Position numbers and translations under genes: made by a program. The notes under the pieces are model-generated. The model saw only the letters and a program-made list of their open reading frames with translations. It ran no database searches and was not told the origin of the DNA. This document shows positions 1 through 13,199 of a DNA stretch of 64,000 bases, piece after piece. Numbering within the stretch: position 1 is the stretch's first letter; the number at the start of each line of letters is the position of its first letter. Source of the stretch: Anastatus disparis (Eukaryota > Arthropoda > Insecta > Hymenoptera > Eupelmidae); NCBI GenBank assembly GCA_017163975.1, contig JAFFSR010000090.1, forward strand, positions 131,501 to 195,500. The letters run 5' to 3'.

Positions 1-1890
1 GCCATTAATTAAGAAGCAACAAATCCCTTACAGCTTCTGTGGTATTAGAAATATCTTTTTATTGTTTTTAGAGGTCTGATGGCTAACAATCTCAAGAGCG
101 AAAAATTCCCAGATGCATGAAAATCACAAAATTTGTATAAAAATCATTTTATAGTGCTAGCAACCATAAATTTTCAGAGCGACAAAATCCTTGAAGCTCC
201 TGTAGTATAAGAATCATCTTTATATTGCGTTTAAAGTGTTAATTTTCTCAAATTTTAAGAGCGACAAATTCCTAGATGCATTTCAATAACAAAAATTTCC
301 ATAAAAATTATTTTAGCGTGCTAGGAACCATAGATTTTTAGAGCAACGAAATCCTTTTAGCTTCTGTTGAATTAAAATCATATTTTTATTGAATTAAGAG
401 TTTAAATTTATTTAAATATCATGAGCGACAAATTCCCAAACGCATGTAAATTGAAGAACTGATATAACAAAATATTTAGAGTTAGCTAATCAAAGAATCA
501 CTAGAGCGACAAAATACTTAAAGCTTCAGTATGGTGACGAACATCTTTTAATTGCATTCAAAGTCTCAATAGTTACAAATGTCACAAGCGACTAACTCTC
601 TAATTCATTTCAATTCAAAAAACTTGCATAAAAGTATTTCCTATGTGCTTGGATGCTATAAATTAAGAAGCAACAAATTCTTTGCAGCTTCTGAGATATC
701 AGAAATATCTTTTTATGGTTTTTAGAGTTCTGATTGTTAACAATCTCAAGAGCTACAAATTCCCAGATGCATGAAAATCACAAAATTTGTATAAAAATCA
801 TTTTATAGTGCCAGCAACCATAAATTTTTAGAGCGACAAAATCTTTGAAGCTCCTGTAGTATCAGAATCATTTTTATATTGCGTTTAAGGTGTTAATTTT
901 TTTAAATTTCAAGAGCGACAAATTCCTAGATGCATTTCAATCACAAAAATTTCCATAAAAATTATTTTAGCGTGCTAGGAACCATAGATATATATAGCGA
1001 CAAAATCCTTGTAGCTTTTGTTGAATTTAAATCATATTTTTATTGAATTGAAAGTTTAAATTTATTTAAATATCATGAGCGACAAATTCCCAAACGCATG
1101 TAAATTGAAGAACTGATATAAAAAAATATTTAAAGTTAGCTGATAAAAAAATTACTAGAGCGACAAAATTCTTAAAGCTCCAGTAAGGGGACAAACATCT
1201 TTTAATTACATTTAAAGTCTCAATAGTTACAAATGTCACAAGCGACTAACTCTCTAAATTCATTCCAATTCAAAAAACTTGCATAAAAGTATTTTCTATG
1301 TGCTTGGATGCTATGAATTAAGAAGCAACAAATTCTTTGCAGCTTCTGTGATATCAGAAATTTATTTTCATGGTTTTCAAAGTTCTGATGGTTAACAATC
1401 TCAGGAGCGACAAATTCCCAGATGCATGAAAATCACAAAATTCGTATAAAAATCATTTTATAGTGCTAGGAACCATAAATTTTCAGAGCGACAAAATCCT
1501 TGAAGCTCCTGTAGTATCAGAATTATCTTTATATTGCGATTAAAGTATTAATTTTCTCAAATTTTAATAGCGACAAATTCCTAAATGCATTTCAATCACA
1601 AAAATTTTCATAAAAATTATTTTAGCGTACTAGGAATCATATATTTTTAGAGCGACAAAATACTTGTAGCTTTAATAAATTCTGTTTAAATTTATTTAAA
1701 TATCATGAGCGACAAATTTCCAGACGTATCTGAATCCAAAAACAAAAAAAAAATATATTTTGAGTGTCTAGTTTAAAGAATCACTAGAGCAACAGAATCC
1801 TTCAAGCCTTAGTAAGATCAAAAGCATCTTTTAATTGCGCTCACAGTCTTAATGGTTTTAACTATCAAGAACGACTTATTTCCAAATGTA
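1..1890 (+). repeat. 82-bp box satellite, plus orientation, 655-bp higher-order form
   Basis: Diverged tandem satellite. A box close to GAGCGACAAAATCC or GAGCGACAAATTCC recurs at about 14, 95, 177, 259, 341, 423, 503, 585 and 667, so the basic period is 82 bp. The best-matching larger unit is about 655 bp: the landmark AATTAAGAAGCAAC lies near 7, 661 and 1317. This equals eight monomers. Sequence between boxes is AT-rich and less conserved than the box. It is the same family as the arrays at 3530-12240 but more diverged and with longer higher-order units. No coding potential was seen. Confidence 0.9.
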
Positions 1891-1904
1891 TCCCAATTAA
1901 AATC

Positions 1905-2280
1905 CATTTGGATTAAATGTCAGCGATAAATTAGCAACAAATTATCAAACATCGTATGACTTTTTAGATACACAAAGAAAAAAAGTTTCTATTTTCACTC
2001 GGGCCCAATGGCCATATCCGGGTCTGGGTCAGGTTTTGGGACTTACGAACTATTCTATCTTAGAGCGACAAAAAAGCGACAAATTATGCAACCAGAATGG
2101 AGTTGCTAACCCTAGCCATTCCTGAGTTACTTTAGTGGATGCCGTAGCTTAATATTAAGCTACGGTAGCCATTGTTTCTCGGAAACGGCTGGAGCGACAA
2201 AATCCGGGATAGAGCAACAAATTAGCGACAAATTAGCGACAAAATATGGTACTATTCCGAATGTGGCCCTATGAAGTGGA
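1905..2280 (+). repeat. 302-bp satellite, single plus-strand copy with degraded end
   Basis: One copy, plus a partial one, of the 302-bp unit found as arrays at 2303-3530 and 12240-13135. It contains a GC-rich stretch (TCGGGCCCAATGGCCATAT), two spaced GCGACAAA boxes, and a perfect 24-nt palindrome at 2142-2165 built on CCGTAGCTTAAT and its complement. The end, around 2200-2280, is rearranged with clustered GCGACAAA boxes and leads into the orientation switch. Confidence 0.85.
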
Positions 2281-2302
2281 TTCCGTAGCTTTATATACAT
2301 GA

Positions 2303-3530
2303 TTTTGTCGCTCCAGCCGTTTCCGAGAAACGATGGCTACCGTAGCTTAATATTAAGCTACGGCATCCACTACAGTAACTCAGGAACGGCTAGGGTTAGC
2401 AACTCCATTCTGGTTGCATAATTTGGCACTTTTTTGTCGCTCTAAGATAGAATAGTTCGTAAGTCCCAAAAACTGACCCAGATCCGGATATGGCCATTGG
2501 GCCCGAGTGTAAATGGAAACTTTTTTTCTTAATGTATCTAAAAAGTCATGCGATGTTTAATAATTTGTTGCTAATTTGTCGCTGACATTTAATCCAACAG
2601 TGGATTTTGTCGCTCCAGCCGTTTCCGAGAAACAATGGCTACCGTAGCTTAATATTAAGCTACGGCATCCACTACAGCAACTCAGAAACGGCTAGGCTTA
2701 GCAACTCCATTCTGGTTGCATAATTTGTCGCTTTTTTGTCGCTCTAAGATAGAATAGTTCGTAAGTCCCAAAAACTGACCCAGACCCGGATATGGCCATT
2801 GGGCCCGAGTGTAAATGGAAACTTTTTTTCCTAATGTATCTAAAAAGTCATGCGATGTTTAATAATTTGTTGCTAATTTGTCGCTGACATTTAATCCAAC
2901 AGTGGATTTTGTCGCTCCAGCCGTTTCCGAGAAACGATGGCTACCGTAGCTTAATATTAAGCTACGGCATCCACTACAGTAACTCAGAAACGGCTAGGGT
3001 TAGCAACTCCATTCTGGTTGCATAATTTGTCGCTTTTTTGTCGCTCTAAGATAGAATAGTTCGTAAGTCCCAAAAACTGACCCAGACCCGGATATGGCCA
3101 TTGGGCCCGAGTGTAAATGGAAACTTTTTTTCCTAATGTATCTAAAAAGTCCTGCGATGTTTAATAATTTGTTGCTAATTTGTCGCTGACATTTAATCCA
3201 ACAGTGGATTTTGTCGCTCCAGCCGTTTCCGAGAAACGATGGCTACCGTAGCTTAATATTAAGCTACGGCATCCACTACAGTAACTCAGAAACGGCTAGG
3301 GTTAGCAACTCCATTCTGGTTCCATAATTTGTCGCTTTTTTGTCGCTCTAAGATAGAATAGTTCGTAAGTCCCAAAACCTGACCCAGACCCGGATATGGC
3401 CATTGGGCCAAAGTGAAAATGGAAACTTTTTTTCTTAATGTATCTAGAAAGTCATGCGATGTTTCTGATACTAAAGTAGCTATAAAAAATTTGTCACCTT
3501 CAATATCTTTACATCGAAGCACAAAGAAAA
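2303..3530 (-). repeat. 302-bp satellite array, inverted, about four copies
   Basis: Tandem copies in reverse orientation. The perfect 24-nt palindrome marks each unit, at 2340-2363, 2642-2665, 2944-2967 and 3246-3269, giving an exact 302-bp period. The units are near identical, which implies recent amplification or homogenisation. The outer edge at 3430-3530 carries extra sequence also found at 12240-12330 in the other arm of the palindrome. A 78-codon ORF in this edge (3286-3522, minus) is repeat-derived and is not called as a gene. Confidence 0.92.
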
Positions 3531-6500
3531 ATTTTGAATGTAAAATGGATTATAATTGGTATTGATATGGGAATAAGTCGATCTTGATAGTTAAAACAAT
3601 TGAGAATTTGAGCGCAATTTAAAGATGTTTTTGATCTAACTGAGGTTTGAAGGATTTTGTTGCTCTAGCGATTCTTTGAACTTGACACTCTAAATATATT
3701 CTTTTCTTTAAGTTTTTGGATTTAGATAGGTCTGGAAATTTGTCGCTCATGATATTTATATAAATTAAAACTTTTAATTTAATAAAAATCTGATTTTAAT
3801 TAAACAGAAGCTACAAGGATTTTGCCGCTCTAAAAATCTATGGTTCCTAGCACGCTAAAATAATTTTTATGGATATTTTTGTTATTGAAATGCATCTAGG
3901 AATTTGTCGCTCTTAAAATTTGAAAAAATAAACACTTCAAATGCAATGTAAAGATGATTCTGATACTACAGGAGCTTCAAAGATTTTGTCGCTTCGTAGA
4001 TTTATAGTTGCTAGCACTATAAAATGATTTTTATACAAATTTTGTTATTATCATGCATCTAGGAATTTGTCGCTCTTGAGATTGTTGACCATCAGACCTT
4101 TAAAAACAATAAAAAGATATTTCTAATATTACAGAAGCTACAAGGATTTTGTCGCTCTAAAAATCTATGGTTTCTAGCACGCTAAAATAATTTTTATAAA
4201 TATTTTTGTTATTAAAATGTATCTATAAATTTGCCGCTCTTGAAATTAGGAAAAATTAACACTTCAAAGTCAATATAAAGATGATTCTGATACTCCAGGA
4301 GCTTCAAGGATTTTGTCGCTCTGTAGATTTTTAGTTGCTAGCACTATAAAATGATTTTTATACAAATTTTGTGATTTTCATGCATCTAGGAATTTGTCGC
4401 TCTTGAGATTGTTAACCATCAGACCTTTAAAAACAATAATAAGATGTTTCCAATACTACAGAAGCTACAAGGATTTTGTCGCTCTAAAAATATATGGTCC
4501 CTAGCACGCTAAAATAATTTTTATAAATATTTTTGTAATCGAACTGCATCTTGGGTTTTGTCGCTCTTGAAATTTGGAAAAATTAATACTTTAAAGGCAA
4601 TATAAAGATGATACTGATACAGCGGGAGCTTCAAGGATTTTGTCGCTCTGAAGATTTATAGTTTTTAGCGCTATAAGATGACTTTTATACAAATTTTGCG
4701 ATTTTTATGCATCTGGGAATTTGTCGCTCTTGAGATTGTTAACCATCAGACCTTTAAAAACAATAAAAAGATGTTTCCAATACTACAGAAGCTACAAGGA
4801 TTTTGTCGCTCTAAAAATCTATGGTCCCTAGCACGCTAAAATAATTTTTATAAATATTTTTGTTATCGAACTGCATCTAGGATTTTGTCGCTCTCGGAAT
4901 TAGAAAAAATTAACACTTGAAAGTCAATATAATGATGGTTCTGATACTTCAGGAGCTTCAAGGATTTTGTCGCTCTGAAGATTTATAGTTTTTAGCGCTA
5001 TAAGATGACTTTTATACAAATTTTGCGATTTTTATGCATCTGGGAATTTGTTGCTCTTGAGATTGTTAACCATCAGACCTTTAAAAACAATAAAAAGATG
5101 TTTCCAATACTACAAAAGCTACAAGGATTTTATCGCTCTAAAAATCTATGGTTCCTAGCACGCTAAAATAATTTTTATGGATATTTTTGTTATTGAAATG
5201 CATCTAGGAATTTGTCGCTCTTAAAATTTGAAAAAATAAACACTTCAAATGCAATATAAAGATGATTCTGATACTACAGGAGCTTCAAAGATTTTGTCGC
5301 TTCGTAGATTTATAGTTGCTAGCACTATAAAATGATTTTTATACAAATTTTGTGATTATCATGCATCTAGGAATTTGTCGCTCTTGAGATTGTTAACCAT
5401 CAGACCTTTAAAAACAATAAAAAGATATTTCTAATATTACAGAAGCTACAAGGATTTTGTCGCTCTAAAAATCTATGGTTTCTAGCACGCTAAAATAATT
5501 TTTATAAATATTTTTGTTATTGAAATGCATCTATAAATTTGCCGCTCTGGAAATTAGGGAAAATTAACACTTCGAAGTCAATATCAAGATGATTCTGATA
5601 CTCCAGGAGCTTCAAGGATTTTGTCGCTCTGTAGAATTTTAGTTGCTAGCGCTATAAGATGACTTTTATACAAATTCTGCGATTTTTATGCATCTGGAAA
5701 TTTGTCGCTCTTGAGATTGTTAACCATCAGACCTTTAAAAACAATACAAAGATGTTTCCAATACTACAAAAGCTACAAGGATTTAGTCGCTCTAAAAATC
5801 CATGGTTGCTAGCACGCTAAAATTATTTTTATAAATATTTTTGTTATTGAAATGCATCTAGGAATTTGTCGCTCTCGAAATTTGAAAAAATTAACACTTT
5901 AAAGGCAATATAAAGATGATTCTGATACTACAGGAGCTTCAAAGATTTTGTCGCTTCGTAGATTTATAGTTGCTAGCACTATAAAATGATTTTTATACAA
6001 ATTTTGTGATTATCATGCATCTAGGAATTTGTCGCTCTTGAGATTGTTGACCATCAGACCTTTAAAAACAATAAAAAGATATTTCTAATATTACAGAAGC
6101 TACAAGGATTTTGTCGCTCTGAAAATTTATGGTTCCTAGCACGCTAAAATAATTTTTATGGATATTTTTGTTATTGAAATGCATCTAGGAATTTGTCGCT
6201 CTTAAAATTTGAAAAAATGAACACTTCAAATGCAATATAAAGATGATTCTGATACTACAGGAGCTTCAAAAATTTTGTCGCTCTGTAGATTTATAGTTGC
6301 TAGCACTATAAAATGATTTTTATACAAATTTTGTGATTATCATGCATCTAGGAATTTGTCGCTCTTGAGATTGTTGACCATCAGACCTTTAAAAACAATA
6401 AAAAGATGTTTCCAATACTCCAGGAGCTTCAAGGATTTTGTCGCTCTGTAGATTTGTAGTTGCTAGCACTATAAAATGATTTTTAAACAAATTTAGTGAT

Positions 6501-8446
6501 TTTCATGCATCTGGGAATTTGTCGCTCTCAAGATTGTTAACCATCAGACCTTTAAAAACAATAAAAAGATATTTCTAATACTACAAAAGCTACAAGGATT
6601 TGTCGCTCTAAAAATCTATGGTTCCTAGCACGCTAAAATAATTTTTATAAATATTTTTGCTATTGAAATGCATCTAGGAATTTGTCGCTCTCGAAATTTG
6701 AAAAAATTAACACTTTAAAGGCAATATTAAGATGATTCTGATACTACGGGAGCTTCAAGGATTTTGTCGCTCTGAAGATTTATAGTTTTTAGCGCTTTAA
6801 GATGACTTTTATACAAATTTAGCGATTTTCATGCCTCTGGGAATTTGTCGCTCTTAAGATTGTTAACCATCAGACCTTTAAAAACAATAAAAAGATATTT
6901 CTAATACTACAGAAGCTACAAGGATTTTGTCGCTCTAAAAATCTGTGGTTCCTAGCACGCTAAAATAATTTTTATGGATATTTTTGTTATTGAAATGCAT
7001 CTAGGAATTACTCGCTCTCGAAATTTGAAAAAATAAACACTTCAAATGCAATATAAAGATGATTCTGATACTACAGGAGCTTCAAAGATTTTGTCGCTTC
7101 GTAGATTTATAGTTGCTAGCACTATAAAATGATTTTTATACAAATTTTGTGATTATCATGCATCTAGGAATTTGTCGCTCTCGAGATTGTTGACCATCAG
7201 ACCTTTAAAAACAATAAAAAGATATTTCTAATATTACAGAAGCTACAAGGATTTTGTCGCTCTGAAAATCTATGGTTCCTAGCACGCTCAAATAATTTTT
7301 ATGGATATTTTTGTTATTGAAATGCATCTAGGAATTTGTCGCTCTTAAAATTTGAAAAAATGAACACTTCAAATGCAATATAAAGATGATTCTGATACTA
7401 CAGGAGCTTCAAAAATTTTGTCGCTCTGTAGATTTATAGTTGCTAGCACTATAAAATGATTTTTATACAAATTTTGTGATTATCATGCATCTAGGAATTT
7501 GTCGCTCTTGAGATTGTTGGCCATCAAATTTAAAAACAATAAAAAGATGTTTCCAATACTTCAGGAGCTTCAAGGATTTTGTCGCTCTGTAGATTTGTAG
7601 TTGCTAGCACTATAAAATGATTTTTATACAAATTTAGTGATTTTCATGCATCTGGGAATTTGTCGCTCTTAAGATTGTTAACCATCAGACCTTTAAAAAC
7701 AATAAAAAGATATTTCTTATACTACAAAAGCTACAAGGATTTGTCGCTCTAAAAATCTATGGTTCCTAGCACGCTAAAATAATTTTTATAAATATTTTTG
7801 CTATTGAAATGCATCTAGGAATTTGTCGCTCTCGAAATTTGAAAAAATTAACACTTTAAAGGCAATATTAAGATGATTCTGATACTACGGGAGCTTCAAG
7901 GATTTTGTCGCTCTGAAGATTTATAGTTTTTAGCGCTATAAGATGACTTTTATACAAATTTAGCGATTTTCACGCCTCTGGGAATTTGTCGCTCTTAAGA
8001 TTGTTAACCATCAGACCTTTAAAAACAATAAAAAGATATTTCTAATACTACAGAAGCTACAAGGATTTTGTCGCTCTAAAAATCTGTGGTTCCTAGCACG
8101 CTGAAATAATTTTTATAAATATTTTATGTTATTGAAATGCATCTAGGAATTTGTTGCTCTCGAAATTTGAAAAAATTAACACTTTAAAGGCAATATAAAG
8201 ATGATTCTGATACTGCGGGAGCTTCAAGGATTTTGTCGCTCTGAAGATTTATAGTTTTCAGCGCTATAAGATGACTTTTATACAAATCTAGCGATTTTCA
8301 TGCATCTGGGAATTTATCGCTCTTAAGATTGTCAACCATCAGAACTTTAAAAACAATAAAAAGATATTTCTTATACTACAGAAGCTACAATGATTTTGTG
8401 GCTCTTAAAATCTATGGTTCCTAGCACGCTAAAATAATTTTTATAA
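3530..8446 (-). repeat. 82/163/327-bp box satellite array, inverted (left palindrome arm)
   Basis: Long array with the box reading GGATTTTGTCGCTCT on the plus strand. The landmark CAAGGATTTTGTCGC occurs near 4141, 4468, 4795, 5122, 5449, 5776 and 6103, an exact 327-bp higher-order repeat made of two different 163-bp dimers (four 82-bp monomers). Steps of about 490 bp at 6103-6593 and 7246-7734 show insertion of one extra 163-bp dimer each, so unequal exchange works in 163-bp steps. Confidence 0.93.
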
Positions 8447-8475
8447 ATATTTTAGCGTGCTAGGAACCATAGATT
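8425..8475. other. Symmetry centre of the large palindrome
   Basis: CCTAGCACGCTAAAATAA reads into TATTTTAGCGTGCTAGG with only about 10 bases between, so the satellite turns through its own complement at about 8447 with practically no spacer. Every landmark to the left recurs inverted to the right, out to the 302-bp arrays. Confidence 0.9.
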
Positions 8476-11400
8476 TTTAGAGCGACAAAATCCTTGTAGC
8501 TTCTGTAGTATTGGAAACATCTTTTTATTGTTTTTAAAGGTCTGATGGTTAACAATTTCAAGAGCGACGAATTCCTAGATGCATGAAAATCATAAAATTT
8601 GTATAAAAATCTTTTTATAGTGCTAGCAACTAAAAATCTACAGAGCGACAAAATCCTTGAAGCTCCCGCTGTATCAGAATTATCTTTATATTGCCTTTAA
8701 AGTGTTAATTTTTCCAAATTTCAAGAGCGACAAAATCCTAGATGCATTTCAATAACAATAATATTTATAAAATTTATTTTAGCGTGCTAGGAACCATAGA
8801 TTTTTAGAGCGACGAAATCCTTGTAGCTTCTGTAGTATTGGAAATATCTTTTTATTGTTTTTAAAGGTCTGATGGTTAACAATCTTAAGAGCGACAAATT
8901 CCCAGATGCATGAAAATCGCTAAATTTGTATAAAAGTCATCTTATAGCGCTAAAAACTATAAATCTTCAGAGCGACAAAATCCTTGAAGCTCCTGCAGTA
9001 TCAGAATCATCTTTATATTGCCTTTAAAGTGTTAATTTTTTCAAATTTCCAGAGCGACAAATTCTTAGATGCATTTCAATAACAAAAATATTTATAAAAA
9101 TTTATAAAAATATTTATAAAAATTATTTTAGCGTGCTAGCAACCATAGATTTTTAGAGCGACAAAATCCTTGTAGCTTTTGTAGTATTGGAAACATCTTT
9201 TTATTGTTTTTAAAGGTCTGATGGTTAACAATCTCAAGAGCGACAAATTTCCAGATGCATAAAAATCGCAAAATTTGTATCAAAGTCATCTTATAGCGCT
9301 AGCAACTAAAAATCTACAGAGCGACAAAATCCTTGAAGCTCCTGGAGTATCAGAATCATCTTGATATTGACTTTGAAGTGTTAATTTTTCCTAATTTCCA
9401 GAGCGGCAAATTTATAGATGCATTTCAATAACAAAAATATTTATAAAAATTATTTTAGCGTGCTAGAAACCATAGATTTTTAGAGCGACAAAATCCTTGT
9501 AGCTTCTGTAATATTAGAAATATCTTTTTATTTTTTTTAAAGGTCTGATGGTCAACAATCTCAAGAGCGACAAATTCCTAGATGCATGATAATCACAAAA
9601 TTTGTATAAAAATCATTTTATAGTGCTAGCAACTATAAATCTACGAAGCGACAAAATCTTTGAAGCTCCTGTAGTATCAGAATCATCTTTATATTGCATT
9701 TGAAGTGTTTATTTTTTCAAATTTTAAGAGCGACAAATTCCTAGATGCATTTCAATAACAAAAATATCCATAAAAATTATTTTAGCGTGCTAGGAACCAT
9801 AGATTTTCAGAGCGACAAAATCCTTGAAGCTCCTGAAGTATCAGAACTATCTTTATATTGACTTTCAAGTGTTAATTTTTTCTAATTCCGAGAGCGACAA
9901 AATCCTAGATGCAGTTCGATAACAAAAATATTTATAAAAATTATTTTAGCGTGCTAGGGACCATAGATTTTTAGAGCGACAAAATCCTTGTAGCTTCTGT
10001 AGTATTGGAAACATCTTTTTATTGTTTTTAAAGGTCTGATGGTTAACAATCTCAAGAGCGACAAATTCCCAGATGCATAAAAATCGCAAAATTTGTATAA
10101 AAGTCATCTTATAGCGCTAAAAACTATAAATCTTCAGAGCGACAAAATCCTTGAAGCTTCCGCTGTATCAGTATCATCTTTATATTGCCTTTAAAGTATT
10201 AATTTTTCCAAATTTCAAGAGCGACAAAATCCAAGATGCAGTTCGATTACAAAAATATTTATAAAAATTATTTTAGCGTGCTAGGGACCATAGATTTTTA
10301 GAGCGACAAAATCCTTGTAGCTTCTGTAGTATTGGAAACATCTTTTTATTGTTTTTAAAGGTCTGATGGTTAACAATCTCAAGAGCGACAAATTCCTAGA
10401 TGCATGAAAATCACAAAATTTGTATAAAAATCATTTTATAGTGCTAGCAACTAAAAATCTACAGAGCGACAAAATCCTTGAAGCTCCTGGAGTATCAGAA
10501 TCATCTTTATATTGACTTTCAAGTGTTAATTTTTCCTAATTTCGAGAGCGACAAAATCCTAGATGCAGTTCAATAACAAAAATATTTATAAAAATTATTT
10601 TAGCGTGCTAGGGACCATAGATTTTTAGAGCAACAAAATCCTTGTAGCTTCTGTAGTATTAGAAACATCTTTTTATTGTTTTTAAATGTCTGAAGGTTAA
10701 CAATCTCAAGAGCGACAAATTCCCAGATGCATAAAAATCGCAAAATTTGTATAAAAATCATCTTATAGTGCTAGCAACTATAAATCTACAGAGCGACAAA
10801 ATCCTTGAAGCTCCTGCAGTATCAGAATCATCTTTATATTGACTTCAAAGTGTTAATTTTTCCAAATTTCAAGAGCGACAAAATCCTAGATGCATTTCAA
10901 TAACAATAATATTTATAAAAATTATTTCAGCGTGCTAGGCACCATATATTTTTAGAGCGACAAAATCCTTGTAGCTTCTGTAACATTAGAAATATCTTTT
11001 TATTGTTTTTAAAGGTCTGATGGTTAACAATCTCAAGAGCGACAAATTCCCTTATGCATGAAAATCGCAAAATTTGTATAAAAATCATCTTATAGTGCTA
11101 AAAACTATAAAACTACAGAGCGACAAAATTCTTGAAGCTCCTGGAGTATCAGAATCATCTTTATATTGACTTTAAAGTGTTAATTTTTCCTAATTTCAAG
11201 AGCGACAAAATCCTAGATGCATTTCATTTATAAAAATATTTATAAAAATTATTTAAGCGTGCTAGGAACCATAGATTTTTAGAGCGACAAAATCCTTGTA
11301 GCTTCTGTAGTATTAGAAACATCTTTTTATTGTTTTTAAAGGTCTGATGGTTAACAATCTCAAGAGCGACAAATTCCTAGATGCATGAAAATCACAAAAT

Positions 11401-12240
11401 TTGTATAAAAATCATTTTATAGTGCTAGCAACTAAAAATCTACAGAGCGACAAAATCCTTAAAGCTCCTGGAGTATCAGAATCATCTTTATATTGACTTT
11501 AAAGTGTTAATTTTTCCTATTTTCAAGAGCGACAAATTTATAGATGCATTTCAATAGCAAAAATATTTATAAAAATTATTTTAGCGTGCTAGAAACCATA
11601 GATTTTTAGAGCGACAAAATCCTTGTAGCTTCTGTAATATTAGAAATATCTTTTTATTGTTTTTAAAGGTCTGATGGTCAACAATCTCAAGAGCGACAAA
11701 TTCCTAGATGCATGATAATCACAAAATTTGTATAAAAATCATTTTATAGTGCTAGCAACTATAAATCTACAGAGCGACAAAATCTTTGAAGCTCCTGTAG
11801 TATCAGAATCATCTTTATATTGCATTTGAAGTGTTTATTTTTTCAAATTTTAAGAGCGACAAATTCCTGGATGCATTTCAATAACAAAAATATCCATAAA
11901 AATTATTTTAGCGTGCTAGGAACCATAGATTTTTAGAGCGGCAAAATCCTTGTAGCTTCTGTTTAATTAAAATCAGATTTTTATTGAATTAAAAGTTTTA
12001 ATTTATATAAATATCATGAGCGACAAATTTCCAGACCTATCTAAATCCAAAAACTTAAAAAAAAGAATATATTTAGAGTGTCTAGTTTAAAGAATCGCTA
12101 GAGCAACAAAATCCTTCAAGCCTCAGTTAGATTAAAAACATCTTTAAATTGCGCTCAAATTCTCAATTGTTTTAACTATCAAGATCGACTTATTCCCATA
12201 TGAATACCAATTATAATCCATTTTACATTAAAAATTTTTC
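8447..12240 (+). repeat. 82/163/327-bp box satellite array, plus orientation (right palindrome arm)
   Basis: Mirror image of 3530-8446, built of the same 327-bp higher-order units with GAGCGACAAAATCCTTGTAGC and GAGCGACAAATTCC boxes every ~82 bp. It is about 1.1 kb shorter than the left arm, so the arms have gained or lost dimers independently since inversion. The outer end (11935-12240) contains the more diverged monomers also found next to the 302-bp array in the left arm. Confidence 0.93.
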
Positions 12241-13135
12241 TTTGTGCTTCGATGTAAAGATATTGAAGGTGACAAATTTTTTATAGCTACATTAGTATCA
12301 GAAACATCGCATGACTTTCTAGATACATTAAGAAAAAAAGTTTCCATTTACACTCGGGCCCAATGGCCATATCCGGGTCTGGGTCAGTTTTTGGGACTTA
12401 CGAACTATTCTATCTTAGAGCGACAAAAAAGCGACAAATTATGCAACCAGAATGGAGTTGCTAAGCCTAGCCTTTCCTGAGTTACTGTAGTGGATGCCGT
12501 AGCTTAATATTAAGCTACGGTAGCCATTGTTTCTCGGAAACGGCTGGAGCGACAAAATCCACTGTTGGATTAAATGTCAGCGACAAATTAGCAACAAATT
12601 ATTAAACATTGCATGACTTTTTAGATACATTTAGAAAAAAAGTTTCCATTTACACTCGGGCCCAATGGCCATATCCGGGTCTGGGTCAGTTTTTGGGACT
12701 TACGAACTATTCTATCTTAGAGCGACAAAAAAGCGACAAATTATGCAACCAGAATGGAGTTGCTACGCCTAGCCGTTCCTGAGTTACTGTAGTGGATGCC
12801 GTAGCTTAATATTAAGCTACGGTAGCCATTGTTTCTCGGAAACGGCTGGAGCGACAAAATCCACTGTTGGATTAAGTGTCAGCGACAAATTAGCAACAAA
12901 TTATTAAACATCGCATGAACTTTAGATACATTAAGAAAAAAAGTTTCCATTTACACTTGGGCATAATGGCCATATCCGGGTCTGGGTCAGGTTTTGGGAC
13001 TTACGAACTATTCTATCTTAGAGCGACAAAAAAGCGACAAATTACGCAACCAGAATGGAGATGCTAAGCCTAGCCGTTCCTGAGTTACTGTAGTGGATGC
13101 CGTAGCTTAATATTAAGCTACGGTAGCCATTGTTT
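12240..13135 (+). repeat. 302-bp satellite array, plus orientation, about three copies
   Basis: Counterpart of 2303-3530. The 24-nt palindromes start at 12497, 12799 and 13100. The array stops abruptly inside a unit at about 13135, where unrelated sequence begins. The 78-codon ORF at 12244-12480 mirrors the one in the left arm and reflects the repeat. Confidence 0.92.
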
Positions 13136-13199
13136 CCAACAGCTGATTTCCAATGGTGACCAATCGATTGACTGTTCAACCGTCTACTTTTTAAAATAC

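Noticed and set aside
3286..3522. 78-residue ORF, also present in the mirror arm at 12244-12480, as a conserved small gene
   Set aside because: It is conserved only because it lies in the inverted satellite. Its second half is the 302-bp repeat and it has no domain or start context.
1..12240. CRISPR-like array (short conserved box at regular 82-bp spacing)
   Set aside because: The intervals are themselves repeats of each other and not unique spacers, the box is too short, and the context is eukaryotic satellite DNA.
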